The position numbers were made by a program, and so were the translations under genes. A stretch of DNA of 64,000 bases, taken from contig JAADJZ010000013.1 in assembly GCA_011032825.1 (NCBI GenBank), forward strand, positions 372,001-436,000, given 5' to 3'. The notes under the pieces are model-generated. The model worked only from the letters and a program-made list of their open reading frames with translations. It was not told the DNA's origin and did not search any database. Source of the DNA: Massariosphaeria phaeospora. Its lineage: Eukaryota > Ascomycota > Dothideomycetes > Pleosporales. Below, in pieces: positions 20,869 through 31,313 of the stretch (its first letter is position 1; every line of letters begins with the position of its first letter).

Positions 20869-21711
20869 TCAATCCAAGAAGCGATCTGGCATTTTACTTG
20901 TCCCCTCCTTCACTCTACTCCCCCTCCCCTCTTCCCTCTCATCACCAATGGATAACAAGCTCCCAGTGGGAAACTTGCCCCAGCCCCAGCCCCAGCCTCT
21001 CAGAATCCGCACGGCCTTTCCATCAATCAGTCCTTTACTAATCGGCCCGTAGTCACGACTATCAAAGGTTTCCCTCCAATTGTCGCCCTCCACCCACACA
21101 TGCCCATGCGGAACCACCACCTTGCCGACCTCCGTCTCCTCCTCTTCGCCCTCCACGCTCTCTCCCAGCCCATCAAACAGGCCCAGTCGCCTGGCCCGCA
21201 CCACCTCCGCATTCAGCGCATACCCTCGTTGCGGGTACACCGTATCCCCTTCCACAGCCACCACCCGCTTGATCCCAATCTCGTTCGGCCGATGTGGCTT
21301 CCAGAAGGTGACGACGTCGCCTCGCTTGATATTGCGCCCGCTGTTTGTGTGCCGCTGGATCAACACCTGATCCTTCTCGCCCGTCTCGTGTACCTTCGGG
21401 GACAGCGTCGGTGCCATCGACTTTCCGTTTACGCTGTCGACGCAGAAAAAGTGGTCGCGGACGAAGAAGCCTGCGCAGACGATGAAAACAGCGCCGGAGC
21501 TGACGCGGGGGACACTCGGGAGTTGGCGTGTACGAGAAGATCTAGGTGGCGGCGGTAGTTGAGGACTGGGTTGGCGTCGCGATTGCGGTTGCGGTTGCCC
21601 AGGTTTATTAGGTGAAGATCGAGGGAAAGGCTTCGATGCGGGTGCCTTGGATCCCGCAATTGGGTGAGGTGGAGGCTTCTTCGGAATTCGAAGTGGTGGT
21701 TTAGGTGGCAT
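20869..21711 (-). CDS. IMP2: Mitochondrial inner membrane protease subunit 2 (S26 signal peptidase)
   Basis: The 280-residue protein carries the S26 catalytic dyad: Ser98 in NGKSMAPTL and Lys149 in GIKRVVAVEGD. The later boxes are VPHGHVWVEGDN and DSRDYGPI. A hydrophobic segment before the Ser (SGAVFIVCAGFFVRDHFF) is the inner-membrane anchor. IMP2 with IMP1 trims sorting signals of intermembrane-space proteins. The unusual parts are a 65-residue Pro/Lys/Arg-rich N-terminus and a Glu-rich insert (GESVEGEEEETEVG) between boxes, both longer than in yeast. The N-terminus may act as the import signal. The frame is intronless from ATG 21711. Naming as subunit 2 rather than 1 rests on the motif pattern and is inference. 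Confidence 0.85.
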   Translation of the reverse strand: MPPKPPLRIPKKPPPHPIAGSKAPASKPFPRSSPNKPGQPQPQSRRQPSPQLPPPPRSSRTRQLPSVPRVSSGAVFIVCAGFFVRDHFFCVDSVNGKSMAPTLSPKVHETGEKDQVLIQRHTNSGRNIKRGDVVTFWKPHRPNEIGIKRVVAVEGDTVYPQRGYALNAEVVRARRLGLFDGLGESVEGEEEETEVGKVVVPHGHVWVEGDNWRETFDSRDYGPISKGLIDGKAVRILRGWGWGWGKFPTGSLLSIGDEREEGRGSRVKEGTSKMPDRFLD

Positions 21712-22017
21712 GTCGGAACCTTGATGCGTGAAAAGTCGGTGGAACTGACAGCGACCTAGACAAAATATCGCAATCGGGACTTGACCGCGGAGAAACCTCG
21801 GAGCATGGGCGGGGAAACTAAAATCACGTATTTAGTGCAGAATCACTTGGCAGATTGTTATCGATAATGATAAGATGCGAAAGATGAGTAACAAATGCAG
21901 CTTCTATTGTTTCTGATTGTCCGGCGCGTGGTACAAGTACAGACTGGTACATATAGACAAGATGCATCGCCGCCCTCCCTCACCTAAGATTACCCAAAAC
22001 CGAACTTCACTTCACTA
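21712..22017. other. Intergenic region between two minus-strand genes
   Basis: It holds the promoter of the protease gene and the 3' end of the isocitrate dehydrogenase transcript. No other feature is seen. Confidence 0.5.
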
Positions 22018-23536
22018 CTACAATGCCTTGATAATCGCATCGGCGTACTCGTATGTCTTGGCCTTTCCTTTCAGATCGCCAGTAAGAGTCTACGCTATGT
22101 CAGATGTCATGTTTGATGGGAGTGATCTGATCTATGCTCACCTTGCCTTCAGCCAGCACCTTGAAGATAGCATTTTGAATCTTGGTGGCATGCTGGTTGA
22201 GGCCCATATGTTGCAACATCATAATCGAACTGAGCAGGAGCGCAGTAGGGTTTGCAAGCTGCTTTCCAGCGATATCAGGAGCAGAGCCGTGGACAGCCTC
22301 GAAAATGGAGCATTCGTCGCCAATGTTTCCAGAGGGGGTCAGACCAAGGCCGCCGATGAGACCGGCGCACATGTCGGACAAAATGTCTCCGTAGAGGTTA
22401 GGCATGACTAAGACCTTGTCGTTGTAGGGCACCGGGTCCGTGACCATCTTCAGGCAAGTGTTGTCGAGCAGTTCGGCGTCGAACTCAATGTCGGGGTAGT
22501 CCTTGGCGACTTCGCGGGCGGTGCTCAGGAAGAGCCCGTCCGACATCTTCATGATGGTGGCCTTGTGCACGGCGCGAACCTTGGTGCGCCCGATGCTCTG
22601 CGCGTGTTGGAAGGCGAAGCGCAGAACGCGCTCCGAGGCTTCGCGGGTGATGAGCTTGATGCTCTGGACGACGCCATTGACCACAACGTGCTCGATGCCG
22701 GAGTATTCGCCCTCGGTGTTCTCACGGATGAGAACAGTGTCGACGTTGTCATATGGTGTCTTGTAGCCTTCGACGGACCTGCAGGGTCGCAGGTTGGCAA
22801 ACAGGTTAAACGTCCTCCGCAGAGTCAAGTTGAGCGAGACGTGGCCTTTGCCAATGGGGGTCTGTTGCTGTCAGCGGGCTTCGCTGGGACGTAGGGTGGT
22901 CATACGGCGAGGGGGCCCTTCAGCGCAACGTAGTTCTTCATCACACTGTCAATGGCCTCGTCCGGGATGACCGTCTTGCCGTCCTTCAGCCGGGGGGTGA
23001 CATCGACAGACTCCCACTTGATCGGCACCTTTGCAAGGTCAGCACCCGCTTACGCAGTCGCAAGCAGGCTCTTACATTGGCCGCCGAGTAGATGTCCTTG
23101 ACAGACTGCGCGATTTCCGGTCCGATACCGTCACCCTCGATGAAGGTAACCGTGTATTTGCCCTAGGTGGAGCGCCAGTGTCAGCCGCTGCTCCTACGCT
23201 TGCCGTGCCGCCGCCTAGGAGGGTCCCCATGCGCGGTTGCTGCTATCGGTGGCTTACGTCGTTGCCCTTGGTGCCCTTGAACTTGGCGACCTTCTCGTCG
23301 GCGGAGGTGACTGCGTACGATCGCGAGGAAGCCTGCCATGGGAAGGCGAGTTAGCTGTGTAGCCCGTCCGGGATGAAGGCATTGGCCGCTGCAGCGCTCC
23401 AGCAAGCGCTCGCAGGGCTGTCCAACGGAGCACAACTAACCTGCGCGAGCGCGGGCGCGGGCGCCCATCTCGAAGGACCGTTCGCCCGCCGCAGGCATTG
23501 GCGGGCGGGGGCAGCGAAAGAGCGACAGGCCAGCAT
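22018..23536 (-). CDS. IDH2: Isocitrate dehydrogenase [NAD], mitochondrial, subunit 2
   Basis: Six exons, 23536-23441, 23332-23258, 23162-23076, 23028-22906, 22861-22142 and 22089-22018, join in frame to 390 residues. The first exon and part of the second form an Arg/Ala-rich mitochondrial presequence. The catalytic subunit features follow: [33 protein letters not shown] (isocitrate-binding Ser and Arg), [48 protein letters not shown] and [15 protein letters not shown]. The enzyme oxidises isocitrate to 2-oxoglutarate in the TCA cycle, as an octamer with IDH1. The pattern matches subunit 2 rather than the regulatory subunit 1. The open frame from 22828 to 22100 alone misses both ends; splicing recovers the presequence and the ending [19 protein letters not shown]. 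Confidence 0.93.
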
Positions 23537-24316
23537 CTCGACAGCCGGAGGGTGTTGCTAGAGTCCAATTGCAGCTACGCGCAAGCTCGTAGCAGATGGC
23601 AGACGGGGGCGGAGGCGGAGGGGTGGGCTGGCGGAGTTGTTGTGTGCAGCGGGCGAAAAGCAAGCTCCGCAGGCATATCTAGCCGCGGGCGCCAAGCCGG
23701 TGTCACATGCACAGATTTCACCTTCTTCGTGCCGACTCCTCGTGAGTAAAGAGCAGGTAGCGAATATCTCGAGTTCGCTTGGAGAAGCCCAAATGGACCA
23801 TTATCGCAGCGCTCGACAGCCTCAAACACAGTCACCGCAGAAAGTAGTGTCGTTGAGGAAGCGGTGGTCGACGAAACTCTCGTGGTGGATGAAAGTTAGC
23901 CGAAAGGGTTCGAGTTCGGGTCTTGCTGTATCAGAGCATCACTGCGTATTTGCTCCTAGCGGAATATACTGGCAAGAGGATTGCCTACAGTCTACCGTGG
24001 TTGGTAATAGTTATCGAGGGATTTATGATCGAGTGTCCTGATACTGCATGCCGGCTCGCGCAGCAGAGGGACAGATCGAGGACAGAGAGAAACGGATGAT
24101 ACTGCAAGGACTCGAGATGGGTGCACAAAGTTCATAGTCATGTTTGTATCATATGTTGAGAGTCTGTGAAATTTGTTATGCAAGAAGCGCGCTGTTAGTC
24201 CCGAGTTCATGAATCAAACTACTCGACTGTGAAGCGCAGCGTGAAGGCTGGATATTCCTGGATGGCCTTGCATGCCCATTTTCGAGCGTACGCATGGGCC
24301 GGTGGTCGTCAACAGT

Positions 24317-24352
24317 GGATGGAGGAGATGGGGCTGGATGGAGGAGATGGGG
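24317..24352. repeat. Short direct repeat
   Basis: GGATGGAGGAGATGGGG occurs at 24317-24333 and 24336-24352, two bases apart. It looks like simple local slippage. Confidence 0.6.
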
Positions 24353-25133
24353 TGCCGCCCCCACCGGCAGCCCCCGCCCCCAAACCACCATCTGTGTCAG
24401 TGTGTCTCTTGTGGCTCTTGTGTCGCTGGCTGGCCGTGACGTCGGTCCCACATACGAACCACTTTCCGTACTGTCCGTACTTTCCGTGCGTCTCGTCAGC
24501 ATCGCGTGTCGGCAAGCCTGCCTACAGCACGTCCGTGTCTGCTTCCCATTTGACAGCTTTCAGCATTCCAGAGTGCGGTGGAATTCTCGCGGTGCACAAC
24601 ATGGACCTCATCGCGAAGTTTCAGGCCGACCAGAGCTCCTGGCTTCTCCCCAGCTATATCCGGTCATGCGTACGGATCGTCAGGTTCCCGCTCATCCCGA
24701 TGCGGTGAAGCTCCTGATCCACATTGGAAAGGATGGCCTGCACTGACCGCAGCATAGTCCTTGATGGACAGAATCAGGATTTCCGCTGGTGGCTGACGGG
24801 GCCCATGATGGACGGTTCGACGCTGAGCCTTGCGGTCCGCGAGGGCGCATGGCCACGGTGGCTGTGTCTGCTCGCCTACGCCATCGCCCGAGCAACGCTT
24901 TGGGTGCAGTCTCTAGGTGTTGCGTCATGCCGGTGCGCGCATCCATTGATCTCATCCCAGGCTGCCGCTATGCCGCATTCTGCACCACGCGGCCTTCCTG
25001 GTACGTAACCAACGCATCAAAGCATGTGGCGGTGCAGCAGGGGGCCTGGGGCCATCCGGGATGGGGAAGCATGCCTCGTTTGTTTGTTGCTTGTGCAACC
25101 AGGCAGGCGGGAATTACGCTGGGCCAAGGTGCA

Positions 25134-25139
25134 TATAAG
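25134..25139 (+). promoter_or_regulatory. TATA box of the surface-protein gene
   Basis: GCATATAAGAAAG lies about 190 bp before the ATG. It precedes a C/T-rich leader that holds an intron with good splice signals, so the spacing to a start site around 25165-25190 is reasonable. Confidence 0.5.
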
Positions 25140-25238
25140 AAAGCCTGCCCGCGTGAGAGCCTCTCTTCCTTCTACATCAGCCAATTCTCCGACTCCACTT
25201 CCAATCCACTCACTCCACAAGCTCCACCAAAGCCCAAT

Positions 25239-25300
25239 GTGAGTCTTCTGCAATACCGCCATCTCTGATGGTTGGTGCCAGCAATGCTAACATAGCCCAG
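25239..25300 (+). other. Predicted intron in the 5' untranslated leader
   Basis: Donor GTGAGT, branch site TGCTAAC and acceptor AGCCCAG lie 25 bp before ATG 25325. The donor overlaps an ATG immediately followed by TGA, so splicing also removes a minimal upstream ORF. Confidence 0.6.
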
Positions 25301-25324
25301 CTCCACCCCATCACATCCATCAAC

Positions 25325-25837
25325 ATGCGTTTCACCTCCATCGTCGTCGCTGTTGCCGCCGCCGGCGCTGCCAACGCCCAGCTGGACTCGCTCCTATCGT
25401 CCTTCGCCGGCGAAATCACTACCAACATCCCCGACGTCGGCTCTGTCTTCTCGTCCATCGCCGGCGAGGTCACGACCAACATCCCCAACGTTGCTTCTGC
25501 CGTCTCCTCTGCCCTTGGGTCCGCTCAAAGCGCGGCTAGCTCAATTCAAAACTCTCTCGAGAGCAAAGGCAATTCTCTCGTCAGCTCCGTCGCCAGCTCC
25601 GCCGCAGCCCAGAAGTCGGCCGTCGAAGCATCCCTCAGCTCCCAACTCGCGACTATCACTGACGGCGCGGCTCGATCGTCGATCCTGGCAAGCGCTAGCA
25701 ACGCTGAGGCTTCTCTCAAATCTGCCATGAGCTCCGCCACTGCCCCGCCGCCGTCTGGTGCTGCTACGATGCCTACTGCTCTCCCAGCCCTGGGCGCCAT
25801 TGCTGGAGGTATGCTCGCTGTTGCCGGCCTCTTGTAA
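25325..25837 (+). CDS. Ser/Ala-rich secreted protein, probably GPI-anchored
   Basis: The 170-residue protein begins with a signal peptide (MRFTSIVVAVAAAGAANA). It ends in a hydrophobic tail (LGAIAGGMLAVAGLL) after a Pro/Ser-rich segment, the pattern of a GPI-anchor signal. An internal repeat is visible: GEITTNIPDVGSVFSSI is followed by GEVTTNIPNVASAVSSA. The middle is rich in Ser and Ala with few charged residues and no cysteine. It is probably a cell-wall or surface protein. I do not recognise a named family. A TATA box and a 5' leader intron support expression. Confidence 0.7.
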   Translation: MRFTSIVVAVAAAGAANAQLDSLLSSFAGEITTNIPDVGSVFSSIAGEVTTNIPNVASAVSSALGSAQSAASSIQNSLESKGNSLVSSVASSAAAQKSAVEASLSSQLATITDGAARSSILASASNAEASLKSAMSSATAPPPSGAATMPTALPALGAIAGGMLAVAGLL

Positions 25838-26614
25838 AGGGAATCGACGCAATTTCCCATGGTCCTCGACTCGTCAAAGCTTCTTCCTTGGACAGGTACA
25901 TTCTACCTGATTACATCTCTCATCTCCTGAGCCGCATCGTTTCCGTGTCGCGCGAAATATGGTTATTCTCCGGGGCAGGCATATTGTGGTGTTGGCCAGG
26001 GAACTGTTTAGTATCTACATAGCAATGTTATAATTCACAGCCTCAATCAACTTTTCGAATATTCGGACCCTCTCATGCCACTGCGACCGTATTAGTCCAA
26101 GTATCCGCGCGAGCAACTCTCCATTTTCCAGACACTTCACCTTGTCCAGCAGCCAGCCTTCGTGTCGCCGTCATGGCCCCATCACGATCCACTTTTCGGG
26201 CCATGCTTCCTAAACCAATCACTCTCAATTGCCCTCAACATCCAATCACCGCACCCGCCCAGCCTACCAGAACACCAAGTCAGCCACCCCCTTTCTAACC
26301 TAATCCGGCGCATGGACTTGGTACGTACATGTTTCAAAGTTCAGGCTTCCAGGTTTTCTTCAGCCGCTACGTACGCGACTGTGACATATGTGCTTGCATA
26401 AGATTGTTGGCGGGCCGGATCGCGCGATGGCGGCTTACGCGTCCGGTGATGTCATGGACCATATGGTGGACCGCTTACGCGTGGGCTGAAACTTAGTCTA
26501 TATTCAGATCAAAAGCCTACCGTAGCCTTGGAAGTAGGCCGCTTGCGATTAGCGTGCGCGGGGAAGTGGGTTTGATCGAGATTGTGATGCTGGGGTGTGG
26601 AGATCGTTGAGAGT

Positions 26615-26805
26615 CCATCACCACCCTGTCATAATTCATTTCCGATGTTGTGGAAGACTGGGCCATCCTTTTGACGGCCTAGGACGTTTCAACAATAGGT
26701 AAATAGTCTACTCTTATCTTTACAAAGCTATGTTGTATCTAGCATATGTGTATAGCTTTTAGAGGAGAGAGTACCCAGGCTTACCCAAACTAGACAGAGC
26801 GGTGC
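26615..26805. mobile_element. MITE copy B (reverse orientation)
   Basis: It begins with CCACCCTGTCATAATTC, nearly identical to the terminus of the copy at 37685. It then has GGCCTAGG, the arm AATAGG...TCTACTCTTATCTTTACAAAGC, the centre ATCTAGCATATG, and a decayed second arm ending near AGAGCGGTG. The core is inverted relative to the other three copies. Transitions relative to copy D are frequent. Confidence 0.7.
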
Positions 26806-27189
26806 TATGGAGAACGTCTTCGCAGCCTCTGTCGTGGGCTGCGGTTGTCTTTGAGGCCTTGTATCCGGCGAGTTTGAATTGATGATCTCCACTGGTAGAC
26901 TGAGGATTGATGGGAGGTTTTCGGCAAGGCTTCTACCGCCTCTAATATATATTTATTGTAGGGTAAGATAGAGATCAGAGCTTAAGTTACAGCTTTCCAA
27001 CTTTTGCATTTTGAAAGCATGATTGTTTTGGCGACAGCTAGTCCTCTCTTCTATTAATATTTCTATAATGAAAAGCATGTGGCGTGCCTCGACATATCTC
27101 GATGATGGGTGAAGAGAAATAGCTATAGGAAGCATTGGGGGCTCGAAAGAGTATTTTGGTGACGACTCGCTCTCACAGAGAGAATGTAG

Positions 27190-27248
27190 GTCGTTAAAAC
27201 CGATCTTCTATGTTCGGATCAACGAGAATGCCCATCGGTTTTAACGAC
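27190..27248. repeat. Perfect 15-bp inverted repeat (hairpin)
   Basis: GTCGTTAAAACCGAT at 27190-27204 pairs exactly with ATCGGTTTTAACGAC at 27234-27248, leaving a 29-nt loop. It lies about 125 bp beyond the stop codon of the small secreted protein gene. It could be a transcript hairpin or the remains of a very short element. Confidence 0.7.
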
Positions 27249-27373
27249 TAGTATCTAAACCATACACCACAATTTTACTGCATATTAACCATTGTTATAT
27301 TCAACTACCGCCTCGGTTCCGTCGCTACACTTCGACTATCAGGCTCTCCGCGCCTTTCTTCATCATCATCTAC

Positions 27374-27816
27374 CTAACAAGTCCCCGAAGTCCTAGCCGA
27401 ACTGACATACCTGCCCGCTCCAAACGTGAAGCACTTCCCGGCCTTCGTAACACGAGCGAAATTGGTGCTTGTGCACGTGAAATCGGTGAACAGAGTAACT
27501 AGGTACCTAATCAGCACTCGAGGCTCCCCATTCTCGAATCAAGGGTGCATCACTTACTAGTACAGCCGCTAGGCAGCGTCGCTAAAGCTGTGTCGATGAT
27601 GCCGCTGTCGGTGTTTGCGGTCAGGATGGCGTAAATGGGGAAGCAGGACCCGTCGGTGGGGATGTTGGCGATGCTGGCAGGGGTGGGTCTGTTGTTGCAG
27701 CCTGCGCTGTCGTAGATGCTAAGGGGGATTGAGCCAGCTTGGCGGGATGAGAGAGTACGGGCTGCGGTGATGCTCGTAGCGGAAAGGAAAAGGGAGATGA
27801 GGAGAGTAGCCTGCAT
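27374..27816 (-). CDS. Small secreted cysteine-containing protein (effector-like)
   Basis: Exon 1 is 27816-27558 and exon 2 is 27498-27374; a 59-bp intron (GTAAGT...CTGAT...CCTAG) is in phase 1. The product has 127 residues. It starts with a signal peptide (MQATLLISLFLSATSITAA) followed by a possible RTLSSRQ processing site. Six cysteines remain in the mature part (AGCNN, GSCFP, SGCT, FTCTS, GKCF and the final Cys), consistent with three disulfides. Without splicing the frame ends two codons after GCTS and loses three cysteines. Size, secretion and cysteine number fit a candidate effector or antimicrobial protein. No family is recognised. A GGTT tetranucleotide run sits just before the ATG. 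Confidence 0.72.
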
Positions 27817-27839
27817 GGTTGGTTGGTTGGTTGGTTGGT
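27817..27839. repeat. GGTT tetranucleotide microsatellite
   Basis: About five GGTT units lie immediately 5' of the small secreted protein start (CCAA on the coding strand), inside its leader. Confidence 0.7.
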
Positions 27840-29485
27840 GGCAGGTGGTATGGGAACGATGAGAGTTGCGGAAGCAGTATTGAATTAATTTAATACTACC
27901 TTAGTAGAGCGGATGATGTGCTGAATGATAGGTGACCTGAAAAAATTTGGGTTGCTCTTTATACGCACTTTTGAGAACTGACTATGAGATGCTCATGCTG
28001 TGCTTCCACCAACAGCGTTTCCGATAGGCATGCAGCCTCAGCTTGGTATGCTGATACGAGACACTAAGTGATGATGCACATACATCCCATATTGTGCTTA
28101 CACTGATAGTAAACAGGATGAACATCTCTTGTTGACGAATCTCGCTACCGCTCTCTGCGGCTTCCGCACGTTTGATGCTATCACTGTGGCCTATTGCAAG
28201 GGGATCTCATATGTGCTGTATGCGGAGTGTATGCAGGACGGGTACATATGTATCGGAGGTCTAACAAGCCCGGCGATAATATGGCGGCCCTTACGTTTGG
28301 TTCCGTATAGTTCGATAGAGGTATTGTTGGCCAGCGCAATATTACCGTTACGTAGAGCCCTAATGTGCCACAACTAGATACTTTTCTCCGTTTCTTCTTT
28401 GTTGGCTTCGTTCGGATAAACCATAACGAACGTTGATTAGAGGTGTAAGACTTCGATCAGCAAGTAGGGACCTTTCCACGTATCCAGAATAGTAATCACA
28501 GAATTCCTAGGTGACAGTTAGTTGCACGTTCGATAAGAGTATGACTTGTTTGTTAGAAGAGGCCGTGGAAATCCCACGAGTAGCTTACTCCTACACGAAT
28601 GTTAGTTGAAGTTACGGTATACGACATTCTAAGGCCAATCCAGCGGATTTTGGGAGCCACGGACCGGGCACGTTCTCGTCTTCCCGTCTTACGTGCATAT
28701 GCTGATGCGGGGCGTCTGACTTCTGATGGTTCCGCAGCTCCTCTTGTTGAGATGCACGCGGACCCCCGCAGCGCTAAACTGAAGTCCTGTGGTATGCGAA
28801 CCGGGCGTGCTCTAATCCTTCAAGTAACACAACTTACTCAGGCTAAATAAAGTCTGGATACGATTGGTGTTCAGTTAAGCTTTTCGTAGAGCGGGAAGAA
28901 GCGGGCGTGGCCGAGGTGAGCAGCGGAGTTGTATAGAAGCTCAATGGAAGTTCTAGAACATGTAGCCACCCACTAAACGACAGGCTGCAAAACTATGATC
29001 GGGCGCGTCCTCCTTAACAACCTGGACACCTCTTCAGTCAGCGGCGTCAGGTACAAATTTCCTCTGTGGGCAAAGGCAATTGCGTCGAATGGTTGACAAA
29101 GAACCTTGGAACGATAGAGACAGCCCCGAACATTGCCCACGTAGAAGAAACAATGTTTCCCAAGGTAGCATGGCATGGTTAGAAGGCGAAAAGAATGTAA
29201 GAGTGTTCGAGGCACGGTTGGTTTGCGGAACCTTGGAAGCTGTGGGTGCACAATACACGCTAGTCCACCCTCGGCGACGCGCTGTCCAGGGACATTGCAG
29301 CACACCTGGCCTGGGCACCCCGCGATTTAAATCCCAATGCTCCACCGCAACCCAGCCGTACAAGCACCACTTCGATAAGATTTATCTACTCACTGGGTGG
29401 AGCAATCGGCTGCTATTTCCGGTGCAGTCCAGTGCCTCGTCTCCTTCACTCTCGCCTGCGCGGACAAACAAAAGTCGTAGACGGC
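27840..29485. other. Long intergenic region
   Basis: Short open frames (28129-28377, 28599-28850) have no motif. The minus-strand segment near 28880-28960 reads like the end of a protein (AAHLGHARFFPLYEKL, stop) but is closed by a stop just upstream, so it may be a relic. Confidence 0.45.
27957..27964 (-). promoter_or_regulatory. TATA-like element of the small secreted protein gene
   Basis: On the minus strand GTATAAAG lies about 140 bp upstream of ATG 27816. Position and sequence suit a TATA box; no start site can be seen directly. Confidence 0.4.
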
Positions 29486-30937
29486 ATGGAACAGAAACGA
29501 GAGGCAGTCGCAAAGACCGAGTTCGACAGCATAGAACTGCCAATGGTAAAACGTCAAAAGTTGGCCTATTCTTCCAATGGTGGGGGTAGCGACGGTCGAC
29601 AGCTGCTAAACCAACCTCAGAGTGGATATGACGGCCATCAACTCATGCTCCAAGTAGTCGGTGAAATGATGGCCACAATGGAAGGGGCCCAAATGTCAAA
29701 CCTTACAAAATGGGCTGAAGGCCTTGATAACTTATGCCGAGTGTTCCCACAATTAAGAACAGGCAACAAAGACATGCCCGAAGAGCCCGATTTCCTCCCA
29801 GTACCTAATCGCTCGTCGAAGGAGATGACAGCGACCGATGGCCCGCAATCAGCCTGGATCTCAATCACTGCAGCCGAGCTCACTCGCTTCCTCGACTCCG
29901 GCGGCACGTTGCCCAAACACGTCTCGACGCTACGGATTTCAAATTCGTTCGATGACTTTGGGGATGCCCAAGCTGCTTTTCTCAGGTGGATCCAGAACGA
30001 TGGCATTGAACTCCCCTACCAGACCTGGGATCATGTTTCCGATTACGTCAAATTTATGACGAACACTGATTTCCTCGATAGATATGCCCGACGCTCACAA
30101 CAGGGTGCTCGTGACAGCCTTACGGATTTCCGGAACTGCCTCAGCATCTCTGGATCGTGTCTCGAGAAGGAGGTTCCAGAACCGCCGTTTTTTAAAAGAT
30201 TGGGCTACAACCTATTGACAACCCTGAAGCAACGTTTATCGGTCGAATTGCAGGTTACTGCAGGAAACCCAGGGGGTAAGGAAACGGTGACACCCATGCG
30301 GACTATTGACTGTGAGGCTTGTCTCCGATTTGCCCTATTTGGCGAGCGTTATTCATACTCAGGCTGGCATATGGACATCTTGAACGGCACTTATGTCACT
30401 ATCGTTACCGGCCTCAAAGCCTGGTTTATTTACACGGGCCCTTGGACCGATAAGGAGAAGACCGAGTTCTCTCAGAAGGGAATGACGTGGACGCCAGCCC
30501 CTGGAACCGTGAAAATGATTGTCCTCCGCCCTGAAGACACTCTCGTAATGCGACCTGGTTTTCCGGTCATACACGCCGTGCTTACGCTAGATGACTCTCT
30601 GGCCGCTGGAGGGATGATCTGGGCGAATACGGCTATTCCAAAAATTATGGAGAACCTCGCGTACATCCTCCCCTACGCAGTCACTACAAACGAACTTATC
30701 CCACGGCAGTTACCTGAGTACTTGGATGCTTTGTATGCCTACGTTACTGCGCCTACGCCTATGGAACTCGATTCGGTGATAGCTAGACTCATGAAACTAT
30801 TTACGTTCACGGCAGAGGATGCGGTGAGCGTGAAGGATCTGATCGCGAGTCTCAAGAAAGGTAAATTGCTATCGTGTAGCTGCAAGGGCACATGCACCAC
30901 GAAGGTGAAAAAAGGTAGGAAGATCTGTCCGTGCTGA
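29486..30937 (+). CDS. JmjC-type (cupin) 2-oxoglutarate/Fe(II) oxygenase-like protein
   Basis: The 483-residue protein starts at ATG 29486; the open frame before it lacks ATG. It shows a JmjC-like iron triad: His295 and Asp297 in SGWHMDILNGT and His363 in GFPVIHAVLTLDD. A hydrophobic strand with a Lys (IVTGLKAWFIY) may hold 2-oxoglutarate. The N-terminus has MVKRQK, which may be a nuclear signal. The C-terminus is unusual, with a compact Cys cluster (CSCKGTCTTKVKKGRKICPC, six cysteines) that could bind zinc, preceded by Lys-rich sequence. Such proteins hydroxylate or demethylate histones, other proteins or tRNA. The substrate is unknown. No introns are evident. Confidence 0.72.
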   Translation: MEQKREAVAKTEFDSIELPMVKRQKLAYSSNGGGSDGRQLLNQPQSGYDGHQLMLQVVGEMMATMEGAQMSNLTKWAEGLDNLCRVFPQLRTGNKDMPEEPDFLPVPNRSSKEMTATDGPQSAWISITAAELTRFLDSGGTLPKHVSTLRISNSFDDFGDAQAAFLRWIQNDGIELPYQTWDHVSDYVKFMTNTDFLDRYARRSQQGARDSLTDFRNCLSISGSCLEKEVPEPPFFKRLGYNLLTTLKQRLSVELQVTAGNPGGKETVTPMRTIDCEACLRFALFGERYSYSGWHMDILNGTYVTIVTGLKAWFIYTGPWTDKEKTEFSQKGMTWTPAPGTVKMIVLRPEDTLVMRPGFPVIHAVLTLDDSLAAGGMIWANTAIPKIMENLAYILPYAVTTNELIPRQLPEYLDALYAYVTAPTPMELDSVIARLMKLFTFTAEDAVSVKDLIASLKKGKLLSCSCKGTCTTKVKKGRKICPC

Positions 30938-31313
30938 AACCTGAAAATACTGCTTCATAATGAAGGCTGTACGAAATGGTGTCATTCGGTAGAGTGGATG
31001 AAAGTTGACCTAGATTGCCTATAGTCGAGGTTCCTGTCTCTTGAGATTACGAACTCTGCAGTTTTCGGGACTCTAAGTACAAGAGACGTAGGTACTTAGC
31101 TGACACGAGTTCAAAGGCATAGTCCATCGTAGCTCTCTCACAATGTATCCGATACCGTGCGCCAGAGCACGCAGATTCAGTTTCAGCCTAACTGAATCGA
31201 ATGAAATAGATAAATTACCACTGTACTCAACACGTTGAACGTAGCCGACATTTATCACCCCTAGCTCCCTTCCTATGCTGCAACCCAAAGGCAATCCCCC
31301 TATGGTTTCTTCC
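30938..31313. other. Intergenic region between convergent genes
   Basis: It is a shared 3' region. No other feature is seen. Confidence 0.5.

Larger units (their letters stand above)
23537..25324. other. Long intergenic region
   Basis: It contains the promoter of IDH2 at the left and of the surface-protein gene at the right. Open frames (for example 24229-24708) have composition bias but no recognisable domain. A 17-bp direct repeat lies at 24317-24352. Confidence 0.45.
25838..27373. other. Long intergenic region with a MITE and a hairpin
   Basis: It holds MITE copy B (26615-26805) and a perfect 15-bp inverted repeat (27190-27248). No gene is supported. The 79-codon frame at 26162 has no distinguishing features. 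Confidence 0.5.

Noticed and set aside
24229..24708. 159-codon open frame in the intergenic region
   Set aside because: No domain or signal, skewed composition, and overlapping al­ternative frames of similar length.
28129..28960. Short frames and a protein-like end (AAHLGHARFFPLYEKL)
   Set aside because: Stops close both sides and no continuous protein can be read. At most it is an unidentifiable relic.
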